Below, piece by piece: positions 52,730 to 61,939 of a stretch of 64,000 nt of DNA. Each line of letters begins with the position of its first letter. Positions within the stretch are counted from its first letter, which is position 1. The stretch spans positions 43,331 through 107,330 of the forward strand of contig JBKEDS010000032.1 in NCBI GenBank assembly GCA_047975545.1, given 5' to 3'. The notes under the pieces are model-generated. The model did no database searches. It was not told where the DNA came from and saw only the letters and a list, made by a program, of their open reading frames with translations. This DNA comes from JBKEDS01 sp047975545 (lineage in GTDB: Bacteria; Bacteroidota; Bacteroidia; Flavobacteriales; Flavobacteriaceae). Made by a program: the position numbers and the translations under genes.

Positions 52730-53206
52730 GTGATATATTTAAGAAACATACAAGACAGCATAGCCAACACCCAACCCGAGGTAACGCTACAACCCTTGTA
52801 CGAACCCGAAGCGGTAAAGTTTACTTTCAGTACGGTAGGTTGGAAAATCCTTGGGGTTGTAATGGCAATTTTATTTTTGATGCTGCTTTACAAAGCCGTA
52901 AAAAACTACATAAAAAATGCCAACCGCCGAAAGGCTTTGGCCTTAATGCAACAATCGCCCGCACCACAAACCATTTTCGTATTGCTGAAACAATTGGCCA
53001 TAGAGGCTTACGGACGCAAACAGGTAAGCACTCTATACGGCAAGCAATGGTTGGGTTTTTTAGATGAAACAGGAAAGGGCGTGCATTTTTCAAATTTGGA
53101 AACCGACATTCACGCTTTGGTTTATAAAAATGAAACCGCAAGCGACACTATAAAAAAACAAGTACAACAAAACGCCATACAATGGATTAAAACCTATGCC
53201 CGATAA
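52730..53206 (+). CDS. DUF4381-like membrane protein of the second operon
   Basis: 158 residues from a GTG start (52730); no ATG is available in frame near it. One helix at about 38-58 (ILGVVMAILFLMLLYKAV) is followed by a short cytoplasmic helical domain with QTIFVLLKQLAIEAYGRKQVSTLYGKQWLGFLD, the pattern of DUF4381. It is the short equivalent of the 583-aa protein of the first operon. The next gene overlaps it by 11 bases. Confidence 0.82.
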   Translation: MIYLRNIQDSIANTQPEVTLQPLYEPEAVKFTFSTVGWKILGVVMAILFLMLLYKAVKNYIKNANRRKALALMQQSPAPQTIFVLLKQLAIEAYGRKQVSTLYGKQWLGFLDETGKGVHFSNLETDIHALVYKNETASDTIKKQVQQNAIQWIKTYAR

Positions 53207-54203
53207 TTTTGAAATAGCATACAAATGGGTATTCCTTTTAATACCCTTGCCCTTTTTGGTTTACGCTCTTTTTCCTGCGTTAAAGCTACGAAGTGCCTCG
53301 TTGTTTTTGCCTACCTATAAAAAAGCAGTGGATTATACGGGGCAAAAACCCAAGAAGTCGGCTTTGGTAAAACGCAAAAATGCCTTGGTTTGGCTGGGGC
53401 TTTTTCTGTGTTGGGTATTATTGTTAGTGGCCTTGAGCAATCCACAATTAGTGGGCAAGCCCGAAATGAAGGTAAAAACCTCCCGCAACTTTTTGGTGGT
53501 GGCCGATATTTCGTTCAGTATGGCAAAAACCGATTGGGCGGTCAACGGCAAACGCATCCGCCGATGGGACGGCGTTAAGGGCGTTATGCACGATTTTATA
53601 AAAAAACGCCAGGGCGACCGTATGGGGCTTATCTTTTTTGGCTCCAGTGCCTACATACAAGCACCATTTACGCCCGATTTGGCTGTGGTGGACCAAATGC
53701 TGGAAGAAGCCGATATTGGTATGGCGGGCCAAATGACCCACATTGGCAAGGCCATAACCAAGGGCATTGGCCTGTTTGAAAAAGACACCATAAAAACCAA
53801 GGTAATGCTCCTGCTTACCGACGGCATCGACGCCGGAACCGATATTTTGCCGTTCGATGCCGCCGATTTGGCCAGAAAGGACACCGTAAAAATTTACACC
53901 GTTGGTATTGGCAATCCCGGAACGGCAGGAAGCGATTTGGACGAACCTACCCTTCAGGAAATTGCCGATATGACCAGTGGCCAATATTTTAGGGCGCAAG
54001 ACCAAAAGCGATTGGAGGACATTTATGTGGAACTGGACAAATTAGAACCCATCGAGTACGAAGAAGAACAAAACAAACCCGTAACCTTGCTGTACGCCTA
54101 TCCACTGGCGGTTGCAGTGGGATTGATGTTACTTATAATGACCCTTCAGGTTATTACAAAACTAATACAACGCCTAACACAAAACAAAGAGCAGGATGTT
54201 TAA
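53196..54203 (+). CDS. VWA domain membrane protein (BatA-like) of the second operon
   Basis: 335 residues. Helices at about 10-26 and 63-80, a periplasmic VWA domain with MIDAS residues DISFS (about 99-103) and LLTDGID, and a C-terminal helix (about 298-318, YAYPLAVAVGLMLLIMTLQVI). Length and topology match BatA. It overlaps both neighbours (11 and 8 bases), so the operon is tightly coupled from here on. Confidence 0.92.
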   Translation: MPDNFEIAYKWVFLLIPLPFLVYALFPALKLRSASLFLPTYKKAVDYTGQKPKKSALVKRKNALVWLGLFLCWVLLLVALSNPQLVGKPEMKVKTSRNFLVVADISFSMAKTDWAVNGKRIRRWDGVKGVMHDFIKKRQGDRMGLIFFGSSAYIQAPFTPDLAVVDQMLEEADIGMAGQMTHIGKAITKGIGLFEKDTIKTKVMLLLTDGIDAGTDILPFDAADLARKDTVKIYTVGIGNPGTAGSDLDEPTLQEIADMTSGQYFRAQDQKRLEDIYVELDKLEPIEYEEEQNKPVTLLYAYPLAVAVGLMLLIMTLQVITKLIQRLTQNKEQDV

Positions 54204-55878
54204 GGATTTGTTTCCCATAGCGTGGAACGAGTTCCACTTTTTAAGGCCACAATTACTGTGGTTGTTGCTTCCCGTTGCCGTGTTGTGGCTGCTCAGTTTG
54301 TTGCTAATGCGTCAGGATGTGCGTTGGAAAAAAATGATTGCGCCCCATTTACGCCCCTACGTAATTGCCAAGGGAAGCAACAGGACAAAAGTTGTTATGC
54401 ACATTTTAATGCTTTTGGGCTTTTCCTGCGCCATTTTGGGATTGGCCGGCCCAACGTGGAAAAAAATAGAAGTCCCCGGACAGGAATTGGAAACCCCAAT
54501 GGTGGTAATCCTCGATTTGTCGCCCAGTATGCTTTCCGAAGACATCCAACCCAACCGCTTGGAACGTGCCAAATTCAAAATAAAGGATTTAATAAAATAC
54601 AATCCCCGAGCGCGGATGGCCTTGGTGGGCTTTGGCGGAACGGCACATACCATTGTACCGCTTACCAAGGATTACGAGATTATCAACAGTCATATTGAAA
54701 CCATTTCGCCCAAAACAATGCCGTTTCAAGGCGCAAATTTAAAGGATGCCATGGCCTTGGCCGATTCGCTTACCCAAGTAACCAAAGCCCCCGGAACCGT
54801 TGTGTTAATTTCGGATGATTTTTACGGAACCGAACGCCAAATTTTGGACAATTTTAAAAAGAACAGCAAAAACAGCCTCATCATCCTGCCCGTAAACACA
54901 CCATCGGGTGCCGAAATGCCCAATAACGAACGCTCTTTTTTAGATGAAACCACCCTGAACGGATTAAGCAATATTGAAGGCATTACCGTGCAGCGGCTTA
55001 CTTTGGACGATAGCGATGTGGAACGCATTGCCAAGCAAATAAGCGATAATTTAAAATTTACCGAAAAAGCCGAGGAAAAAGATAACGATTGGCGCGATGC
55101 TGGCCTGCTGTTGGTTATTCCCGCAGCCTTCATACTGCTGTTTTGGTTTCGCAAAGGTTGGGTGCTGTATGGGCTTCTTTTTGTGCTTTCATTTTCATCT
55201 TGTAAAAAAAACGAAACCTTTGCCGATTTGTGGTACACCAAGGATTACCAAGGGCAGCGTTTAAGCGATAAACAGGATTTTCAATCGGCCGCCGAAACCT
55301 ACACCTCCGAACTTCGAAAAGGTGTGGCCTATTACAAATCGGGCAATTACGAAGCCGCCATAGCAGCCTTTTCAAAAGATACCACGGCGCAGGGCGCGTA
55401 CAATCTGGGTCTGGCCTATTACCAAAATGGCGATTTACAGGCTGCCCAATACGCCTTTAACCAAGCCATTGAACGCGACCCCGAGTTTGCCGCCGCACAA
55501 GCCAACAAAAACGCTTTAACCCAGGTATTGCCGCAGGTGGACGAACTATCGTTAGGCAATGCCGAAGAAGCCCAGAAAACCGAACACGCCAAAAATATCC
55601 AAAATAAGGGCGAGGATTTAAGTGGTGGCGGACAGGAAGCTACCGAGGAGCAAATGAAAAAACAGCGGCAGGAAGAAACCACCGAAAGCAAAATCCATTT
55701 TGGTAAGGAGTTGGACGAAGTCCCCAGCGATGAGGACCTAAACATAAGCAAACAACAAAACAGCAATATTTTAATGCGAAAGGTGGACGACGACCCATCG
55801 CTATTCCTACAACGCAAGTTCCATTACCAAGCCAAGAAGTACAATATGAAACCGCCCGCCGATGTTAAAAAATGGTAA
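54196..55878 (+). CDS. VWA-TPR fusion protein (BatB fused to BatC)
   Basis: 560 residues. The first part is BatB-like: helices at about 18-33 and 67-85, a VWA domain with DLSPS (about 110) and ISDDFYG, and a helix at about 297-330. In the middle a Cys (about residue 336) follows a hydrophobic stretch (LLFVLSFSSC), then come TPR repeats (about 375-440; AYYKSGNYEAAIAAF, AYNLGLAYYQNGDLQAAQYAFNQAI) and a charged tail ending VKKW, as in BatC (TDKDW). In the first operon these are two genes. Confidence 0.88.
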   Translation: MFKDLFPIAWNEFHFLRPQLLWLLLPVAVLWLLSLLLMRQDVRWKKMIAPHLRPYVIAKGSNRTKVVMHILMLLGFSCAILGLAGPTWKKIEVPGQELETPMVVILDLSPSMLSEDIQPNRLERAKFKIKDLIKYNPRARMALVGFGGTAHTIVPLTKDYEIINSHIETISPKTMPFQGANLKDAMALADSLTQVTKAPGTVVLISDDFYGTERQILDNFKKNSKNSLIILPVNTPSGAEMPNNERSFLDETTLNGLSNIEGITVQRLTLDDSDVERIAKQISDNLKFTEKAEEKDNDWRDAGLLLVIPAAFILLFWFRKGWVLYGLLFVLSFSSCKKNETFADLWYTKDYQGQRLSDKQDFQSAAETYTSELRKGVAYYKSGNYEAAIAAFSKDTTAQGAYNLGLAYYQNGDLQAAQYAFNQAIERDPEFAAAQANKNALTQVLPQVDELSLGNAEEAQKTEHAKNIQNKGEDLSGGGQEATEEQMKKQRQEETTESKIHFGKELDEVPSDEDLNISKQQNSNILMRKVDDDPSLFLQRKFHYQAKKYNMKPPADVKKW

Positions 55879-57190
55879 TATAAAAACGGTTTTTGTAGCC
55901 ATCCTACTGTTCTTAACAACTATTGGAACAGTTAGGGCGCAACAACTATGGGCAGAAGTCCAGTTGAACAAATCCAGCGTGTTTGTGGGCGAACCCGTTG
56001 AGGTAAGCATTACGGTTTATACCGAAACTTGGTTTACCCGTGGGTTGGATTTGGGCAATATTAACGTACAAGGGGCTTTTACCACGTATTTCCGTCCGGT
56101 AAGCACCTCGGTAGTGCGAAACGGCAAAAACTTTTCGGGCGTAAAACTTATTTACAACGTGTTTCCGTATTCCGAAAACGATATTGTATTTCCTTCATTA
56201 AAAATAGAAGTTGAAACGCCTCCCGTTGGCGGTTACAAAGGTGCAAAGCGTACAGTAAATTCTTCCGAAAGAAAAATAAAGGTAAAACCCGTACCGCCCG
56301 ATTTTGATAAAACAGGCTGGTTGGTGGCCAGTAACCTTACCGTTGAGGAACATTGGTCGGGCAACAAAACGCAAGTAAAAGTAGGCGATGTACTGTCTCG
56401 AACCATTACCCGAAGGGCTTCGGGTACGGTTGCGGAACTTATTCCGCCCTCGGTTTGGGACAACATTGCCTTGGTAAGCAGCTACCCCGGAAAAGGAAGC
56501 GTGGAAAATTTCCGCTCGAAAACCGCCATAAGTGCCCAACGTAGCGAGTCCATTCAGTATTTGTTTGAAAAAGAAGGTACGGTTATTATTCCCGAACGGG
56601 TTTATACGTGGTACAATCCGCACCAGAAAAAATTGTACAAGCGCACCTTGGATGCCTTGGAAATTAAGGTATTGCCCAATCCCGATTTGGGAATGTTGGC
56701 CACGGTACGCGATTCGTTGCAATTGCAACAAGCGGATGTAAAAGCAGCTTCGGGCGAGAAAAAACCGAGGACTATTTTGGGGCTTTCCGTTCGGGATTTT
56801 GTTTTGGCAGTCTTGGTTTTGGTAACGCTTTTGGTGCTTCTTATAAAAATCCTTAAAAAGATGTGGCAGAATGCCAAGGAAAAACGGCTCGCCTATGAAA
56901 ATTCAGAAACTTATTTTTTCAGCCAATTAAAAAAAGCGATACGAAAAGGCAATACAAAGCAAACCACCAATGCACTATATCGGTGGATTGATGCCTTGGA
57001 TTTGGACCGCCCAACAGTAGGGGCGTTATTGAAACGTAGTGGTTTGGATAAAAACACGTCAACCGAAATACATTTTGAAGAAAACAAACCACCAAACATT
57101 AAACAGGTTAGTTTAATACGAAAACAGTATTTGGAACATATAAAACGAGCAACATCGGCACAGGCAAACAAATCGTGGATTACGCCCTAA
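55862..57190 (+). CDS. BatD-like protein of the second operon
   Basis: 442 residues, shorter than BatD of the first operon (593). A signal peptide ends near GTVRAQ, then BatD-type beta domains (EVQLNKSSVFVGEPVEVSITVY), a helix at about 312-330 (FVLAVLVLVTLLVLLIKIL) and a cytoplasmic helical tail. It overlaps the fusion gene by 17 bases and is the last MoxR/VWA-type gene of this group; no BatE is present. Confidence 0.85.
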   Translation: MLKNGNIKTVFVAILLFLTTIGTVRAQQLWAEVQLNKSSVFVGEPVEVSITVYTETWFTRGLDLGNINVQGAFTTYFRPVSTSVVRNGKNFSGVKLIYNVFPYSENDIVFPSLKIEVETPPVGGYKGAKRTVNSSERKIKVKPVPPDFDKTGWLVASNLTVEEHWSGNKTQVKVGDVLSRTITRRASGTVAELIPPSVWDNIALVSSYPGKGSVENFRSKTAISAQRSESIQYLFEKEGTVIIPERVYTWYNPHQKKLYKRTLDALEIKVLPNPDLGMLATVRDSLQLQQADVKAASGEKKPRTILGLSVRDFVLAVLVLVTLLVLLIKILKKMWQNAKEKRLAYENSETYFFSQLKKAIRKGNTKQTTNALYRWIDALDLDRPTVGALLKRSGLDKNTSTEIHFEENKPPNIKQVSLIRKQYLEHIKRATSAQANKSWITP

Positions 57191-57234
57191 ATTTTAAAAA
57201 TGCCTTTTGGGACGCACAAAATAAACAGTAACAG

Positions 57235-57918
57235 ATGAAAACACTTGTTGTATTATCAGGAGCCGGCGTAAGTGCCGAAAGCGGAATACCCGTAATGACC
57301 AATGCCACCACTTGGCGCGGGTATCAAATCCACGAAGTGGCTTCCCAAGAAAAGTGGGACAACGAGCCTCAGTTGCTAATTGATTTTTATAATGAGCGCC
57401 GACGGGAATTTGCTCCTATCCTGCCCAACGATGCCCATAAAATAATAAAGGAACTCGAATTGCAGTACAAGGTTTATGTAATTACCACCAATGTGGATAA
57501 TCTGCACGAAAAGGCGGGTTCCAAAAACGTTATCCATCTGCACGGCAACATTACAAAAGTACAATCGGAAAAAAATCCGAAATTAATTTATGACTGGAAT
57601 GAGGATTTAAAACTTGGCGATGTGGACGAAAACGGCCATCAGTTAAGGCCCAACGTGGTGTTTTTTGGCGAAACAATGCCTACCATAGAACCTGCGGTAA
57701 AAATTTGTAGCCAAGCCGATGTAATGATAATTGTAGGCTCGGCAATGCAAGTGTATCCGGCGGCCATTTTGTACACCTTTGCCCCAAAAAACTGCAAAAT
57801 ATATGTGGTCAATCCCGTAAAACCTAATTTGGCAACAGCCAACAAAATAGAACACATTGCTGAAAATGCCGTGCAGGGAATGAAAGCAGTTTATGAAAAA
57901 TTAAAAAATGAAGCCTAA
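57235..57918 (+). CDS. Sir2 family NAD-dependent protein deacylase, atypical
   Basis: 227 residues. The Rossmann start (LSGAGVSAESGIP, 8-19), the YxxR motif that class III sirtuins use for acidic acyl groups (Y52-NER55), VDNLHEKAG and the catalytic His in HLHGN (H103) are present. The usual FR after GIP is absent (VMTNATTWRGY) and the TQN motif reads TTN. As is common in Bacteroidota members, the zinc cysteines are missing. It may be a desuccinylase-like enzyme with altered NAD handling. It begins 44 bases after the BatD-like gene. Confidence 0.85.
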   Translation: MKTLVVLSGAGVSAESGIPVMTNATTWRGYQIHEVASQEKWDNEPQLLIDFYNERRREFAPILPNDAHKIIKELELQYKVYVITTNVDNLHEKAGSKNVIHLHGNITKVQSEKNPKLIYDWNEDLKLGDVDENGHQLRPNVVFFGETMPTIEPAVKICSQADVMIIVGSAMQVYPAAILYTFAPKNCKIYVVNPVKPNLATANKIEHIAENAVQGMKAVYEKLKNEA

Positions 57919-57930
57919 ATATATCGTGTA

Positions 57931-58881
57931 ATGAAACCTTTTGAATCCATAAACAAAGCCTTCAATACCGTTTTTGTTCCCGGAAAATTATCCGTAGGAA
58001 TTGGTATTCCAATAGAAAACAACCGGATGAACCCCATTGCCACGATGCAAAATCATCTGGAAAAAGCAGTATTGGCGGAGCAATTGGGGTTTAAAGCCCT
58101 TTGGGTACGGGACATTCCTTTTTTTGTGCCATCCTTTGGCGATGCCGGGCAAGTTTACGAACCCTTGTCCTACCTCAGTTTCTTGGCAGGAAGAACCAAC
58201 GAAATAGCCTTGGGCACGGCCAGTATTGCCCTGCCGTTGCACCATCCTGCCAATATAGCCAAAGCAGCGGCCACGGTTGACCAACTTTCCGGTGGAAGAT
58301 TACTTCTCGGCGTGGCTTCCGGCGATCGCCCCATTGAATATCCGGCAATGAACCTCCCGCACGAAAATCGGGGCGAATTGTTTCGGGAATCCTTCCAATA
58401 CATTCGGGAAATGGCAAAGGAGTACCCCAAATTTTCAACCAAAAACTACGGCACTTTGGATGGTAGCATCGATATGCTTCCCAAACCTTGCGGAACAAAA
58501 ATCCCGATGTTGGTTACGGGTTACAGCCAACAATCCGTAGAATGGAACGCCGAACATTCCGATGGCTGGATGAATTACCCAATGGGAAATTACCAGCAGG
58601 AAATGAACATCAAGCAGTGGCGCGGAATCATCGCCGAGCAATTCAAATATAACAAACCCTATATGCAATCGTTATTGATTGACTTGCATCCCGACGATAA
58701 TTTTCAGCCCACTCCAATTCCGTTGGGATTCCGCATAGGTGCCAATTATTTGATTGCGTATTTCAACACAATGAAGGAAATAGGTATCAACCACATAGGC
58801 ATTTCGTTGCGTTTCAATACAGAGGACGTAACGGAAACAATGAAAAAAATAAGTCAAAAAATACTTCCTCATTTCCATTAA
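57931..58881 (+). CDS. LLM class flavin-dependent oxidoreductase
   Basis: 316 residues. A bacterial-luciferase-type TIM barrel with AEQLGFKALWVRDIPFF, TNEIALGTASIALPLHHPANIAKAAATVDQLSGGRLLLGVASGDRP and the insertion WNAEHSDGWMNYP. It probably uses FMNH2 or F420-like cofactors on an unknown organic substrate. It lies between the sirtuin and TIM-barrel genes with gaps of 12 and 11 bases. Confidence 0.88.
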   Translation: MKPFESINKAFNTVFVPGKLSVGIGIPIENNRMNPIATMQNHLEKAVLAEQLGFKALWVRDIPFFVPSFGDAGQVYEPLSYLSFLAGRTNEIALGTASIALPLHHPANIAKAAATVDQLSGGRLLLGVASGDRPIEYPAMNLPHENRGELFRESFQYIREMAKEYPKFSTKNYGTLDGSIDMLPKPCGTKIPMLVTGYSQQSVEWNAEHSDGWMNYPMGNYQQEMNIKQWRGIIAEQFKYNKPYMQSLLIDLHPDDNFQPTPIPLGFRIGANYLIAYFNTMKEIGINHIGISLRFNTEDVTETMKKISQKILPHFH

Positions 58882-58892
58882 AAATAAACACA

Positions 58893-59768
58893 ATGAAAAA
58901 CAAAATTTACGCAATGGATTTCGCCTTTTACAACAGTTTGGGGCTTTATGATTTTGAAGCCCGGTGCGAAATGGTAAAGGACATCGGGTACGACGGCATC
59001 AACTTTTCTATTTGGAACGGTTTGCGCTGGAAAGAATGTTTGCAATATGCCAAAGTGCAAGAAAAATACGATTTAGAGGTTGCCGGAACGTATGTGGTCC
59101 TTAATTTGGATTATCCCGAAGACCACCCCCACAACGCAGGAATACTAACAATGTTAAAAAATATTGAAGGCTGTAAACAAATAGATTTGGCCATACAAAG
59201 TGCGGGGCGGGGCATCCCAAAATCATCGCCTATTGGCGATGGCCCGGCGTATAAATTTTTAAGCCAAGCCCTAAAAATATGTAAGGAACGCAATTTAGAA
59301 CTATTGCTGTATCCGCACATCCAGTTTTGGATGGACAACCACAAGGATGCCGTTCGTTTGTGCAACAACATCAACCACCCCAATTTGGGAATCGTGATGA
59401 CCGTTATCCACTGGTTTGCCGAAAGCGGCGCCAATGCCGGAGCTTTTCTTAAGGAAACCTATCCTTACACCAAAAAAGTGCATATTGCCGGAAGCAGAAG
59501 AACACCGCTTGGCTGGGGCGGAATTGCCACTTGCGAACCCGCCGATAGTGGCGAGTTGGACAATTTTGCCATTATCGGTACGCTGAAAAATTTAGGCTAC
59601 CAAGGCAAATTCGGGGCAATGATGTGGGAAGATGGCGGCGACCCCTACATTAAATTGGAACGGGCTTATTCGGCAATTAAAGGAATGATAGAACGGGCCG
59701 AAAAACACCCCAACTGGACCTCGCATATTATTGAAGGCGATTTTACGCTAATGGATTCCGGAAGCTAA
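58893..59768 (+). CDS. sugar phosphate isomerase/epimerase family TIM-barrel protein
   Basis: 291 residues, cytoplasmic. AMDFAFYNSLGLYDFEARCEMVKDIGYDGINFSIW, LLLYPHIQFWMDNHKDAVRLCNNINHPNLGIVMTVIHWFAESGANAG and KVHIAGSRR are the order of motifs in xylose-isomerase-like barrels with metal ligands E/D and H. The substrate is unknown. Context (sulfatases, oxidoreductase) might suggest work on a sulfated or oxidised sugar, but this is only inferred. Confidence 0.8.
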   Translation: MKNKIYAMDFAFYNSLGLYDFEARCEMVKDIGYDGINFSIWNGLRWKECLQYAKVQEKYDLEVAGTYVVLNLDYPEDHPHNAGILTMLKNIEGCKQIDLAIQSAGRGIPKSSPIGDGPAYKFLSQALKICKERNLELLLYPHIQFWMDNHKDAVRLCNNINHPNLGIVMTVIHWFAESGANAGAFLKETYPYTKKVHIAGSRRTPLGWGGIATCEPADSGELDNFAIIGTLKNLGYQGKFGAMMWEDGGDPYIKLERAYSAIKGMIERAEKHPNWTSHIIEGDFTLMDSGS

Positions 59769-59798
59769 ATACATTTTGTAAATTTAAAAACGGTTAAA

Positions 59799-60365
59799 AT
59801 GAAGGCGCTCATAAATAAAAAAAGTCAACGGTTCTTTCAATTACTTGTATGCCTATTTATGTTTGTTTCAACAATAGGATTTGCACAGGAAACCGAAACA
59901 TTAACAGAGGCGTTTGGCCATCATCAAATCGGAGTGCTTTTGGCACATACCCATATGCGGGCGGGCGAGGTAAACGCCTCAAAAAACAGGCTGTCGGTAC
60001 CGTCGTTTACGCTCTTTTACAACTATCGGTTTAACGAAACCTGGTCGTTGGGGCTTCACACCGATTTTGTTGCCGAGCAGTTCGTGGCGCAGTCCATCGA
60101 TGGCGAAGGCGATGCCATTGAGCGCGAACGTCCCGTGGCACCGGCCATAATGCTGGGGTTTAAACCAGGGAAACATTTTACCTTTTTGGTGGGCGGCGGT
60201 GTGGATATTGATGCAGAGGAAACTTTGGGGCTTGTTAGGATGGATGTGGAATACGGCCTTGAAATTACCAAAGGCTGGGAATTTATTGCCGCTCTGGGTT
60301 ACGATATGCGCTTTGGCGGTTATGATTCCTTTCAGCTTGGCGTGGGAATGGCAAAAGGGTTTTAA
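59799..60365 (+). CDS. small outer-membrane beta-barrel protein
   Basis: 188 residues. A signal peptide (ending GFAQ), then alternating polar and aromatic strands (HHQIGVLLAHTHM, SLGLHTDFVAEQ, FTFLVGGGVDI, FIAALGYDMRFGGYDSFQLGVGMAKGF) with a C-terminal Phe, as in small barrels. I recognise no family with known function. It lies 17 bases upstream of the MscS-type channel gene and may be co-transcribed with it. Confidence 0.75.
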   Translation: MKALINKKSQRFFQLLVCLFMFVSTIGFAQETETLTEAFGHHQIGVLLAHTHMRAGEVNASKNRLSVPSFTLFYNYRFNETWSLGLHTDFVAEQFVAQSIDGEGDAIERERPVAPAIMLGFKPGKHFTFLVGGGVDIDAEETLGLVRMDVEYGLEITKGWEFIAALGYDMRFGGYDSFQLGVGMAKGF

Positions 60366-60382
60366 ATTCGTAGCGAGTTGAA

Positions 60383-61909
60383 ATGAATACAATACAAATG
60401 CAAAGCATAGCACACAACATTCTTGGGATTTTACTTTTTACCCTCTGCTTGTCCGCCAATGCCCAAATTGACACCTGGCGCATCAACGATTCGCCCTACA
60501 ACGTAATACAGGGGCATTCGTATTACCTTCGGGAAAACACTTACGAACCGCAAAAGGCCGCCATTGCCATTCCAAAATCGACAAAAAATAGGGCCGATGT
60601 GGCCGTAAAACTGAAAAAGGTCCTGGACGGAATGGGCATAAACGTAGGACTGCTTCGAATTCCTAAAGATGCCAATTATATCGATTCCCTCAGCCAACGG
60701 GAAGTGTATTTCCTGTACCCGCTGGAACGCCGTATTTATGTTGAAAAGGAAAAGGGCAAGTGGTACTATTCCAAGGAAACCATTGCACAACTGGACCAGA
60801 TGTACAGTGAAATTTATATCCTGGATATTAACTTCAAGCAGTATTTCCCCGCTTCATTTTGGTACAAAAAACTCTTTGGCATTACCTTCATTAAATGGCT
60901 TGGTATTTTGTTGCTCACCCCATTGTGTTTTTTGGCGTATATTATTAGCAAATCCATTTACTATTTCCTTGTAAAAAGATATGTGGGCAAAAAGTTTGAA
61001 ATTACGCAGGAGGTAAAGGACGAACTAAAAAAATCATCAAAACTGTTGGGGCTGTTCGTAGGCACAAAACTTTTCAACGCATTGCTGCCCCAAATACAAC
61101 TCCCGGTGGCTTGGAACGCTTTTCTGTTGCGTACCGTGGGCATTGCTTCTACATTGATTTTAATTGCACTCATTAGCAAAACTATCGATGCCCTTTTTGC
61201 CTACTATAAAATAAAATCGGCTTCGGGCAAGGACAATCAAGTGCTTCCCATCGTAAACAGGATTTTAAAGGTGTCCATCTGGATTATTGGCATTGTTTAC
61301 ATTCTCCAGTATATGGGTGTAAACGTGATTACCCTATTAACGGGGCTATCCATTGGAGGGCTTGTGTTGGCCTTGGCAGCGCAGGACACCGTAAAAAACC
61401 TGATTGGCTCGGTAATGATTTTTATTGACAGGCCCTTCAAGATAGGCGATTGGGTAAAATTTAACGATATGGAAGGCGAGGTCGAGGAAATAGGCGTGCG
61501 CTCCACCCGCATTCGGACTTTTGAGGATTCCTTGATTTATGTGCCAAATAGTATTCTGGCAGACCACGTGGTAAACAATATGGGGCTTCGGAAAAACCGG
61601 AGCTTCAAAACCAAATTTAAAGTTGAAAATAACCTTCCCGTTGAAAAACTAAACCATTTTATCGAACAACTTAAAAAAATAATCGTGGACCATCCAGATA
61701 CTTTAAAGGATAGGTTTGAAGTGCGCCTGAACGCTATCGAGGACGGTTTGCCAAGCATTTTGTTTTATTGTTTTTTTAAGACCAATACTTATGAGAGCGA
61801 ACTCAAATCGCGCCACGAAATACTAACCCAAGTTCTTGGTCTTTCCGAAAAAGAAGGCATTGTACTTGCATTACCATCTAAAAAGGTGTATAATGCACCC
61901 AATACATAG
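60383..61909 (+). CDS. mechanosensitive ion channel of the MscS family
   Basis: 508 residues. Signal-like N-terminus (ending LSANAQ), a periplasmic domain of about 130 residues, membrane helices at about 170-192, 210-235 and 255-275, then the MscS pore and beta domain (GVNVITLLTGLSIGGLVLALAAQDTVKNLIGSVMIFIDRPFKIGDWV at about 312-358) and a cytoplasmic vestibule. The extra N-terminal domain makes it larger than MscS of E. coli (286 aa). It may protect the cell against osmotic shock. Confidence 0.92.
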   Translation: MNTIQMQSIAHNILGILLFTLCLSANAQIDTWRINDSPYNVIQGHSYYLRENTYEPQKAAIAIPKSTKNRADVAVKLKKVLDGMGINVGLLRIPKDANYIDSLSQREVYFLYPLERRIYVEKEKGKWYYSKETIAQLDQMYSEIYILDINFKQYFPASFWYKKLFGITFIKWLGILLLTPLCFLAYIISKSIYYFLVKRYVGKKFEITQEVKDELKKSSKLLGLFVGTKLFNALLPQIQLPVAWNAFLLRTVGIASTLILIALISKTIDALFAYYKIKSASGKDNQVLPIVNRILKVSIWIIGIVYILQYMGVNVITLLTGLSIGGLVLALAAQDTVKNLIGSVMIFIDRPFKIGDWVKFNDMEGEVEEIGVRSTRIRTFEDSLIYVPNSILADHVVNNMGLRKNRSFKTKFKVENNLPVEKLNHFIEQLKKIIVDHPDTLKDRFEVRLNAIEDGLPSILFYCFFKTNTYESELKSRHEILTQVLGLSEKEGIVLALPSKKVYNAPNT

Positions 61910-61939
61910 AGATATTAAAAAATGTAGAATAAAACAATT

